NCBI GenBank assembly: GCA_003415625.1
Contig: PYIU01000002.1
Location: forward strand, 3,844,001-3,908,000
Direction of reading: 5' to 3'
DNA length: 64,000 nucleotides
Origin: Aquanectria penicillioides
Lineage: Eukaryota > Ascomycota > Sordariomycetes > Hypocreales > Nectriaceae
Positions 22,681 through 32,558 of the stretch are shown here, one piece after another. Both the position numbers and the translations under genes were made by a program. The stretch's first letter is position 1, and every line of letters starts with the position of its first letter. The notes below the pieces were generated by a model that saw only the letters and a program-made list of their open reading frames with translations, searched no databases and was not told the origin of the DNA.

Positions 22681-25600
22681 CTTGAATGCTGAGGCAAATG
22701 TAGCACTCTGGGGCAAAGAAGAAGGAGCATGACCGGGACAGAGTGCTGGGAGGCCGGAGTTATTAAATTGCAGAAGCACAATGCGGGATGGTATAACGGT
22801 CCCATCTTTAGATAGGAACCCGTAAAAGTTCAACTTGGTGCACAAGACAGACGAAAACGGTCTTTGGGCGAGATGCAAGGCCGAAACCAGGTGCTTGGGT
22901 CGGTGCAGCGGGAAGTTGGGGCCCCGCCGGCGATTAAAGTTAGTTGGTATGGGAGCAAGGCGCCTTCGAATCTGGGGGAGCTGGGGTGCTTTGGCACAAG
23001 CGAAAACCAATGATGGAATTCGATTGGCCTGGAGAAAGTGTATCTGGATCTCTCATCGTGTGGCGAGATTTGGCGGATGCTGTAGATGTCGACAATGGTG
23101 CCCTGCGCGATTCGATGGCAATTGTCTCCTCCTCCTGGGCATCTCGGGCACGGCCAAAGGCGGACATGTTTCTACCGACCTGAGACACCCGGTGGCTACC
23201 TATGCGTCTGTTAATGCTATACGTTGAACAAAACTGTCTGAACTCGGGATGGAGGAGCAGCGGCCGAGACCCCGAAGCAACATTCCAGAAATTTGAGATT
23301 GAATTGGGTCCGGAAACTTGCAGGTTGGCCATTTCGCCAGCATGCCAATGGAAGGGCGTCACGAAAGAGGGCAACAGAAGCTCTTCTGCATGGCTGGAAA
23401 TGGGTTTTCTTTTACTGAGGAGGCGACACTGGTCTCGTTTAAGGCGCTTCGACATAGGATGCTGAGGAGGATCCGACTTGGCTGTTCTGGCCTCGCCTGC
23501 GCCGCGAGGCGATATTCTAATTTTAAGCTTCCTCGACAACTTTGTCGACGGGCGAGCAACTACTAAGTTGCTGTTGGGGGTTGAGCGATGAGTTTATAAC
23601 CTTGAGTTGTGGCTGCTGGGTTCCAGAGTCAATCTGGTCATTGGGGATGTCGCGGAACAAGAGGATCGTGGTCGAAAAGGAGAGAGAGAGAGAGAGTGCG
23701 TCTCTGTGTGTGTGGTTGGTGTGGTTGTCCGGGCCAACGATGGAGCACCGTCTTTTCACGAGGTTGCAAGAGACGTCTGTGTGTGTGCGTGCGCGCGTGT
23801 GTGTGCGTGTGTGTAAGTGAGCCCAAGCAGTTCACTGGGTCGCACTACTGCCGGCAACACGCTACACAAACGGCAAGGAGGGATTTAGTCGTAGAAAGAA
23901 GCTGTTCCCGAAAGAGCTGCGTGCTTAGCATGACGAATCGATCCGGTCTACATGGCACAGAAGCTATGGTTATGGCTGTGGTGCGGGACATCTGTAATCA
24001 GCATTCCGTCCCTGACAAACGATTCCGGCCTTGCAGCTTGCAGAGCTCCAGCTTCTCGGACCAGGGTCCAACGTGGTGGCTATCGCGGCAAGGATAAGAC
24101 AAAGAGCAGGTGGAGATTGATTGCGAGTGTTAGCGAGTAAAAGCATGGATGTCTAGTCCAAGACCCCCGAGAATTTCTTTTCGCTGGTCATGGGATCAAT
24201 TCCAAGTGCCCCAAGCTCCGCCCAAGCTCCCCAGAGGGATCCAGCCCAACCAGTCGCCTGCGATTGTTGCCCGGTGGTTTGCAGCTGTTGTTTACCGACA
24301 CTGTTGCAGCATGGTCCGAATGACCAGACCGGAAGAGAGGAAGGGGGAGAAAAGGCCTCGAATGCTTTGCCACGGGTGTTTTACCTCGACCTCCGTTGCT
24401 CTTCCCACAAGTGGTGGCCACGGCAGTGCCGGTTTCTCTTCTACATTATCGCCTCCTCGTCCTCTTCCAAGCTCCATGCACATTGCGTGAGCAAATCACA
24501 ACATCTCGGAGGAAAGAGAAATCCTTAACAAGTATGTATTACCTACCTACCTACCTACCTACCTAATGTATGTCGGTAGGTTGGTAGGCAAGGTACCTGC
24601 CGGTTTGGGTGGAGAGCCCAGCGAGAAATCTTTTTTGGGCCTTATCCTTATCCGTTCCCGCGCCGGTCTTTGACAGGCCTCCCCACTTCCACTTCCACTT
24701 CCACTTCCACCTCCACCTCCACACACCCACGGCTATGCCCACGTCCACTTTATGTGCATTTTTTTTTTTTCCCTCTCCCGCTCAGTACGTCAGCTAGCCC
24801 GTCTGGTACCCTCAACAAGCTCCAGCTCCCACTTCCCCTCCCAATCTCTCTGAACTGAGCCGGTGGCCGGTGGCCAGAAGCCTATAGCCACTCGCTTATC
24901 CAACCCACTTTTGATACCGGAGCTATATCGTTTGCATAGGCACTACTCCGTGTGCACAGCACAGAGGATTGCCCGCACCGGCCGGTCATCTCCACCTTAA
25001 CCGGCCCCATCCTGGAAGAGGTACCAGATACCTCCAAGCTCGTTACGCTAACACCTATCGAGACCAACGACCAGTCCAATACCGCTGACGATTGCCGCGA
25101 TTTAGGCGGTGCGGCGCGGGGTCACCGCCCTGGAGAATAAAGCCGGACTTATCAAGGGTGACCTCGGCTGGTTGGTCTCACGACACTGCCCTCTATAGCT
25201 CTGCTCTGTCGAGGCCTTGTCCAGGCCCGGCCCCAAGTAACTCCATTCACCACCCTCCCTCGCCAACTTAATCAATCACTCCATCCATCCGTCATTTTAG
25301 AAAGCAATGCTTGGGCCCTCACCGCCTTGGTTTCTACAGTAGCATGAACTGATGGGCCAGTGCTGGATCTTGAGCTCGCGAGCAAAGCGCCATCTCTCTC
25401 CTGACTCTTGTTCGTCCCGTGCACCTTGCTTCGTAGGGCCACAGGCACCCCCTGGCCGGTGATGTCACCGTCCCTCATGAGACCCGAGGGGTGGTGTTGT
25501 GTACCCAGGGCGCTGGGCTTTTGCTTTGCTTTGCCCGCCTTGCCTGTGTCAAAAGTCATGTCGGGTCGGAGCTACCTAGCAACTAGAAAGGTACATGCAT

Positions 25601-28111
25601 CTCTCTCCCAGACACAGTGCTCACCTGCAGCATTTTCGACAGCTGCGAGAGGTACGGTCCAAAGACAAAGAGACTTCTCGCCGTCTCGCCACTGGGCGTG
25701 TCTTTGCTTAGGGTACACCCCTCCTCCCGGTTCGGGATGTGATTCGATATCCTTGCGGCGACGACTCCGGTACCAACATCGACATCGACTCGATGCGAAC
25801 CGCCGCGCCCAACGCCACCCGGACCTCTGAGATTCCAGCTCTCGACCATACCCTTGCTTGGCTCAAGCTCCGGCTCGGCGTCGCTGGTGAAGCTCTGGTC
25901 CCGTGGCCCAGCTCGTGGCGAGAGTCATGCAAAGTGGTACGGACGATGTACATGTGATGGCCAACGGCCGGAGTTGGATTAGGGAGTCCATGTGTGGCAG
26001 TTGAGTTGACCTTGATTTCGGACCAGCCGACTCTTGGCCATGGCGGCCAAATCAGTCGTCATCCCCCATCCCAAGCTTGTTGCTGTGAGATTGTACTGCA
26101 CAGTTCCCCGCCGTCACCAGATGCTTTACTCGTTTTACTCGGCGGTTTCTGAGGAAGCCGACCGGTCGCAAATCGAAACTCAAATAGATTCAGTTGCCGT
26201 CGCCGTCGCCGTGACCACCGGCTCTAGGCTGCTACTCGGGGACGGGGCGGGCATGAGATACGGCGGCACCAGAGAAGCGAGCGTATTCGAAGTCCGCAAC
26301 TTTGGTGCCCCAAGGTAAAGCTGTTGTAACTTGGGTGGGCAGAAAGCTCTTCTTTTGGCATCCTGATTGATGATTGTTCCACACACCCCCGGAAAAAAAA
26401 AACTGGAAGACCCAGACACAGGAAAGGCCATGGTGAAGGGACCTTCAACCAGGGACCCAGCTCCACCTCGAATGGAGCTTCCCCCCCTGCTACTTGGGTA
26501 GCTTCACTGACCTGCAGGCTGCACCTTTCAGATGGCACCAGACAACGACAGCGAGCGATTGTGCAGGCCCTATCCCACCTCGTCGTGGACCCCGTCCACC
26601 TCCATCCGCCCAGAAGCCCAAGTATCAGCTCCACTGCCAGCCACCCTGCCCTCTCCACCGCCGTCACACCCTTCCGAGTCATTGCAATGGGAGCCAATTG
26701 ATTTGTTCGCGACGGGCGCTTGGGCCATGGTCCCCTCGTGGTGCTGATGCTTCCATGCTCATGCCTGCCCACACCCACACCCATGCTCTGGTGGGTAGGG
26801 TGCTTTGCTTTGGCTTGCTCATGCTGCTTGCTGCTGCACGTACTCCGTAATAGCTGCTGTCTGTAACTAGCTGCTCAACTGGGCTGGGGGCTGCTTGGAA
26901 GAAGCTTCCTTGCCCCAGTCCAGTCCGGTCCCCCATCCCCCAATCCGATGCGCGATGGAGCGCAGGGAAGTGTGAGGTTTTTGCTTCTCGCCGGGGCCGA
27001 GAAGTCCTGTTAGACAGCTCTGGTATCCGCACCCCCGAGCTTCAGCCCAATGCCATTGGTTCCCCAGTTATGAGTCGTTCGAGGCAGATCGTCAGTAGGT
27101 CCCCAAGTCCCTCGAGGTTTGCCGTCAAGCAAGAGCACTCCCGACTACTGTCCACACGCCCTCCCACGCAAGGATCTTTTTTTTCTTTTACTCATTCTTT
27201 CCTCTGGTGCTCTGCCTCCATCGGTTCTCCTTCTGGTGTAGTGCCCATCCCTGTGGATTTTTATTTTTATTTTATATTTTTTTTATTCCCGCGACTCGCC
27301 GTCTGAGTGTTAGTTTGCCTGTCCTGGTTTCCTGGTTCTGACTCTTCTTCGGTTTGGGGTTTGGGGGTGTGAGTGCACGGAAAGCTCCTCTCCTACTACT
27401 GCCCCCCAGGCAAGGCGAGGACAAGGCAAGCTCAGCTGGGCGGCACCGCACACACTCACTCGCTCGCACCAAGGCACACGCCCTCTCTCACTCTCACACT
27501 CACACGCTGTCTCTCTCTCGCTCGCTCGTCTGTTTTGCTCTTTTCCTCTTCCTCACCCAGTTCTCCACGCCCTTTCCCCGAAAGTATCCTTTCGCCTCCC
27601 ACCTTCCGTCTCATTACCTTCTTAGCGCTCCTCCTCCCTGCCTTCCTCTTTTACCCACGGCCTTGCTACTGACCTACCAAACTCTTCCCTCTTCTTTACC
27701 TGCCGATCTACCTCTCACACCTTTTCCCTGTGACCTTTTTCTCAACCACCTTCTCTCTGTCGAGTTCCCAGCATTGTCTTTGCATTAAGTGCAGCGCCAA
27801 TACTTGCATCTCACAACTAGACTCGACTCTCGACTGTCGACGTCTCAAAACCCCCACTTCTACGCGGCATTCCTCACACGACCTCGCTATCGCCAATCCC
27901 AGCTCAGTCCGAAACGGCTCTTGTAACACATTCGCCCATGGCCCAGGGCAGCTCCTGCCGCCATCCTCCGGCTGCGCCTTGAAATGCCCCAGCTCCAACC
28001 AGCTACCATTTCGCCAATTGAACCTCTCTTCATTTCAATTTCCGTCTCTTTACTGTTTTCCCATCACCACCAAACCCCCACCGACGAGGCATCGCGCATG
28101 GTGGGGTCAAG
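22681..28111. other. 5.4-kb gene-free divergent region
   Basis: The largest gap in the window. All frames here are short, overlapping and compositionally non-coding; a 199-codon minus-strand frame (23539-22940) shows no domain. It contains GA/GT microsatellites (about 23681-23815), an ACCT tract (about 24540-24565), a CCACTT repeat (about 24685-24722) and long T tracts. From about 27480 it is CT-rich, as expected for the leader of the RING-like gene. It could hold non-coding transcripts or regulatory DNA; nothing specific is visible. Confidence 0.45.
24685..24722. repeat. CCACTT/CCACCT repeat
   Basis: Six to seven hexamers in tandem in the gene-free region. Confidence 0.7.
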
Positions 28112-29833
28112 ATGCCGCCTCGATCGTCCCTGACCTCGTCCTTTTCAATTACCGACTCTAACAATGAGGTCGTCTGTCCCCTTCGCAACCAGGATGGCTC
28201 CAGCTGTCGTAAGCGATGCATCGGTGTAAGCTCTTCGCCATCATTTCCTCTGTCTTCTTGAACCCACTGCTTGTCCCTGAACCCACTCTATCCTGCATTC
28301 CGTCACGCCTTCTCGCCATGTCTCACCAGCTTCATAACCCCAAGCGGGAAGAGCTTCAGCTCTCCTCTCCAGCACCAAGCATCCGTCAAAATCTAACCCT
28401 AGCTGCGATTCACAGGAAAAAAGATATCGCTCCATGCAGGAGCACATTCGCCGAGCCCATCCCGAGCACTACATCTCAAAGCTCCCCGCCACCGAAGAGA
28501 GCTTCCTTTTGATGATCAATACCCCGCCATCAGAACGTCGCCATCCCGAACAGAGCTCGGCTCCTGCTGCTCAGGGTTTGTCCCACTTTCAGCCAGTCTT
28601 GCCCCCGCCCGTTGACCACCTTCAAGGTTTTCACGAGCGTAACAACTTTCACCGAGATGAGCCCAGTAACCCGGCACTCCACGTCGTGCAGAAGAGCTCG
28701 GTGCTAGCGGCGGCCCGCCTACAGGTCCAATGCTGGGCACCGCCAGCGCTGCCGCAGCTCTCGCAGAACTCCACGGCGTCAAGAACGAACGAGACTCGGA
28801 CTTCGATGGTGTAAGCTCCGCTACCCCGCTCCTATCGATAACTAAACCACCGCCACCCCGAAAACGACGCGGCTAACTAACCGGCCCTGTTTTAGGAATA
28901 CTACTCAGATCTGGATGGACGCCGACGACCGCGAACATCCATTGAATTACCACCTCTTAACCTTGGAAATCATGAGGTCACCAGCGACCCGTACTCATCG
29001 GCAAAATCCAACCGACAGCGTGATTTTCTCCCCTCTATCCTGGCAAACTCTCCACCGGGCAGGTCTTCAACTCTTCCACCCCTTCAACGGCCAATGGGAC
29101 CCAATCGACCTCGCAAGCAGTCCGTAACAAAGCGAGGGAGAGAAGCACACCATAAGAAGAAGAACTCCCGCGGATCTGCGACCGATTGGCTACGACGGAT
29201 TCAAAACGACGAGCGATACAGACCAGGTAATGACCGGAAAGCTCTTTCAGCTGAACCCTCTGCAGACTTTGGGAAACGATGGGAAGATCTCATCGACGCA
29301 GCCGATCAAGCCGCTTCAGCTGCTGGTGACATTGACGAAGACCGCACACCTGTAAGCTCTTCCTGCTCTTCTCGATTTGGGATGCATTCACTAATCATTG
29401 ACAGGTCCCTCAATCTCCAGTTTCAATCCATAGAGCTTCTCTGCCACCATTTTCTCACCAACCTCAATTCCAACCGGGAAGTTATCAAGCCTCCCCCCTT
29501 CAGCAGGCGCTTACACCGCCTTCTTATGGCCAGGACGCCGTCGAACCTTTCCCCTCTGTGGAGAGCGGCGAGAGCGGCGAGAATTTCCATATTGGATCTC
29601 GAGGGCTGTCCGATTCATCACCAACGTACTCGGCGCAGACAATCCAGATTTATTGCGCTGCTTGCCAGGGCTTCTCGCTGCTGAAGGATTCCTATGCATG
29701 CACTGAATGTATTTGCGGACTATGTCCTACCTGTGTTGAAGTTCTTATGGCAGAGCACGGAGCGCGAAGGAAGTGTCCCCGCTGTGCTACAATTGGCGGG
29801 CGGTTCAAGCCTTTCCAGCTCGATATCAGATGA
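28112..29833 (+). CDS. C2H2-like plus RING-like zinc protein, one-base frameshift
   Basis: Exons 28112-28225, 28416-28810, 28896-29351 and 29405-29833; introns of 190, 85 and 53 nt. The N-terminus has a zinc-finger-like block: CPLRNQDGSSCRKRC, then RSMQEHIRRAHPEHY (Cys pair and His pair). The middle is disordered with basic patches (KRGREAHHKKKNSRG) and a WLRRIQNDERYRP motif. The C-terminus is a compact Cys-rich module (IYCAACQGF, SYACTECICGLCPTC, RKCPRCATIGG) with a RING-like CxxC pattern. In exon 2 the frame breaks at 28670-28672 (AACCCGG): one extra C gives SNPGTPRRAEELGASGGPP and 464 residues. Exon 2 is one base short of a whole number of codons, which agrees. The function is not known to me; RING-like modules often act in ubiquitin transfer (inference only). 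Confidence 0.82.
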
Positions 29834-30457
29834 AGACTCTTCGTTTGAGACTCACATTTGCTTTCTTTTTCTTTATCTTCTTCTTTTTCTCCTTTCGTTT
29901 CCTTCATTTTCTTTCTTTGGGAATGCCTTGGGACTACATTGAATCGGCGCAAGATAACGTATGACGCAAGCTGATCCTCTTGCGTTTGGAGCAAGACAGC
30001 GAGCTTTAGCCCAGCACGACCGTGCAGAGCACTTTTCCATCATTCCCTGTTAGGGGTTTTTTTTTTCTTCTCTTCTTATGCTTCTTCTTTGGGATAACTT
30101 TATACTGGTTTGGGTACAGGAGTTTTGATTGATACAGCATAGGATATGAACAGGGACGGATCTTTTGGATATTGAATAGGGCCTTGGTTAAATAGGCGCG
30201 ACACGAAGTACCGATCATTACAGACTAAGTAGTCAATGAAAGAATTCAACTAACAAAGAACTAAATTGATTCAGTTTTGGAACCAATATACGCCAATCGT
30301 TGATACTTCTGATGCCTTGGTTTACAAGTACCACTCCCATAAATGTTAGGAATTTGTGTCTAACAACGCCGACTATGCATAACTGGAAGCACACCAAGCC
30401 AAACTAAAAACTCATGTATGAAGTATCTGGAAATAGAAAAACGCCCTGGGATATGGT
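29834..30457. other. Convergent intergenic region
   Basis: 624 bases between 3' ends; T-rich stretches after 29860 and at 30057-30066 fit 3' processing signals. No gene seen. Confidence 0.55.
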
Positions 30458-31663
30458 TTATTTCCTTGAATCTTTATCCTTTTCCTTTTTTAATAGCAAA
30501 TCTCGCATGGCAGCGCGCACGTTTCGACTACCGCCCAGTTTGGGGCCCTTGAGAACGTCCTCAGATCCGGTGCGACCCGGTTGCTGGTTCGTAGCCTTCT
30601 TCTTTTTGAGCTGTCGCTGGGCAACATCCTCTAGGAATTGTTGACGGAATTCTTCGGCTAGTCGATCGTCGGCTGCGCCGGCCTGTTCTGGGTCGGGAGT
30701 GTGGGATTGCTGTGCCGGAACTTCATAGACGTCCACTAGCACATGATGTTAGGTTCGCGGAGACGGAAGTTTAAATAAGGGGATTGAGAACGTACGACGA
30801 CTCTCACGAAGAATCTCTTCGACAAGCTGATCTCGCTTGATGGCATCACTGCCTCGGCGGTTCCGGGGCCGCCATGGTTTACCGTCCCGGCCGAGTCGAG
30901 GCTTCTTCGCACGGCGGCCACCGTTGTTATCGTCCATGGCATCTGAACCGCCGCCCAGCTGCGTTGCGCGCTCTGTACGGGCGACGTTGAGATCTCGTGC
31001 CTCATCGCCGAGGTCAATTTCCATAAGTTGGCCCTGCATCGCGGCATGGCCGCCTTCCGGCTTCTTCGGGGGCACGGGCGCCAAGGTTTGGTTCGACATC
31101 ACCGTCGATGATGCGGCTGAAGTTGTCGCTTTCGCCGCGTGTTGGGGGTTTGCTTCGGGCCGGTTGCGCGGCTAGACAGGCGGGACTCTATGTATTCCAT
31201 CCTTTAATGATTAGTCGAGTAGCGCGACGAGGGGGGTTGGGGCGAGAGCGAACATGTGCTTGTCGTTCAGGTCGGCGACGAGGCCCGTCTGATGGGTGAA
31301 TCGGTTCGCAACGCCGCTAAGAGAGGCATCCTTGTCCGGTGCAGCATCTATTGGGATGAGGGCGCGTTCGCTGGATGTTTCGTCGTCCTGCTTGGTGCCG
31401 AAGCCCACGCCGTTGAGACGACTCCTGCGCGCGTTGCGCAGACGAAGCGCCGCCGCAACGCTGGATTCGTCACCATCTCCATGGTCGCCTCGGTTTTCAG
31501 CCTGCGCGGGTCCATCGGTGGTCAGCGTCTGCTTCTGCGTATCGGAGTTGGGCTTGGAGACGGCGTCCGCATCGGCATCGTCGTCGGCGCGTTGGCGGTA
31601 GGCCTTGCGCTTCTTGCCGGCGCGAAAGCGAACGGCGGGTTCTCCGGCCGAAGAGGGCTCCAT
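30458..31663 (-). CDS. TLS1: Tls1 / C9orf78 (HCA59) family protein, one-base frameshift
   Basis: Three exons on the minus strand: 31663-31254, 31201-30796 and 30735-30458, with introns of 52 and 60 nt. Family blocks are RRSRLNGVGFG, SLSGVANRFTHQTGLVADL, DKHMMEYIESRL, MEIDLGDEARDLNVARTERA and LVEEILRESRLDVYE. Human C9orf78 binds the Brr2/Prp8 helicase complex; S. pombe Tls1 affects splicing of telomere-protein mRNAs and heterochromatin. The frame breaks at 31144-31148, where a run of five C (coding strand) needs a sixth: PKQTP then QHAAKATTSAASSTVMSN. With it the protein is 364 residues and the downstream splice phases fit. A start-to-start gap of 289 bases separates it from the acylphosphatase gene. 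Confidence 0.9.
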
Positions 31664-31952
31664 TAGAGTCGCGGTGGTGCTGGTGGGATCAGAACGCTAT
31701 GTGCGCAAATACCATGGCGAGGAAAGGCTCTCGGTGTTTGACGACAGATGCTGATGGACCGAAGTGAATTTGGTTGACTGGGGCATGCGAGCGACGTCAA
31801 AGATGCAAGCTTGGACACCCAAGTCCAGAGGTATCTAATCTATCGCCCCGGCCGGGGCTTAACCGACATCCCACCTTGCCCCTCCACAACCCATATATAT
31901 GGGAATTACAGGCTCACTGCTGACGACAATTGTTGATGCACAAGTCGCAAAC
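31664..31952. promoter_or_regulatory. Bidirectional promoter, Tls1 / acylphosphatase
   Basis: 289 bases between divergent starts. It contains a perfect 14-bp palindrome, CCCATATATATGGG, at 31890-31903, about 50 bases before the acylphosphatase ATG. Confidence 0.55.
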
Positions 31953-32457
31953 ATGACAAAGCGAGTAGGTAGACTTATGGGTTTCTCCAGGGAACATGTT
32001 TTTTTTTAACGGTGTACAAGGTGTACTTCCGTGTTCACGGTGTTGTTCAAGGTAAACTCAGCTGCTCAAGCTCGCTCATACATGAACTCCAAACTGACGT
32101 CATGCAGGTGTTGGTTTTCGGTATGGAAACCCCAAGCATTATTTAGATCATACCTGGTTTTTCCATCTAATTCGAGGGCAGATACTTTACGCGGAAGAAG
32201 GCTGAAGAGTATGGCGTCACCGGATGGTGTCGAAACACGGCTGACAAAAAGGTGATTTGCCCACGGCCAGGCTGCCCAACCGCTCTTTGACACTTACCGA
32301 AAAACAGGTCGAAGGTGAGGCGCAAGCTGGTGAGGAGGTCCTAGCCAAGTTCTTAAAGGATATTGATTATGGCCCGAGGCATGCCAAAGTCGTTCAGCTC
32401 GACAAGGAGGACCGAGAAGTGATTGAAGGGGAAGCCAATTTCGAGGTCCGACGCTGA
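31953..32457 (+). CDS. Acylphosphatase in five small exons
   Basis: Exons 31953-31964 (12 nt), 32021-32051, 32108-32120 (13 nt), 32182-32251 and 32308-32457; introns 56, 56, 61 and 56 nt; 91 residues, the normal acylphosphatase length. The spliced protein reads MTKRVYFRVHGVVQG, VGFRYFTRKKAEEYGVTGW, CRNTADKKVEGEAQ and ends FEVRR. Both active-site residues are there: the Arg of GVGFRYF, which binds phosphate and straddles a splice junction, and the Asn of GWCRNT. The enzyme hydrolyses acyl phosphates such as 1,3-bisphosphoglycerate and acetyl phosphate in the cytosol. No stretch longer than 50 codons is open, so an ordinary ORF search sees only the last exon. Confidence 0.94.
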
Positions 32458-32558
32458 ACCTAGCAGGGTAAAATTTGAAGAACATCAAATCGCCATGCTA
32501 TCTGTTTTGTCCTCTATCCTGTAAATGTACATATATATACTACCGCGAATGGATCCGC

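Noticed and set aside
22681..23010. N-terminal extension of the metallo-beta-lactamase-fold protein
   Set aside because: In frame but low-complexity and without family features; the Met at 22680 begins the conserved part.
22940..23539. 199-codon minus-strand frame upstream of the metallo-beta-lactamase-fold gene
   Set aside because: No domain, and does not join the downstream gene in phase.
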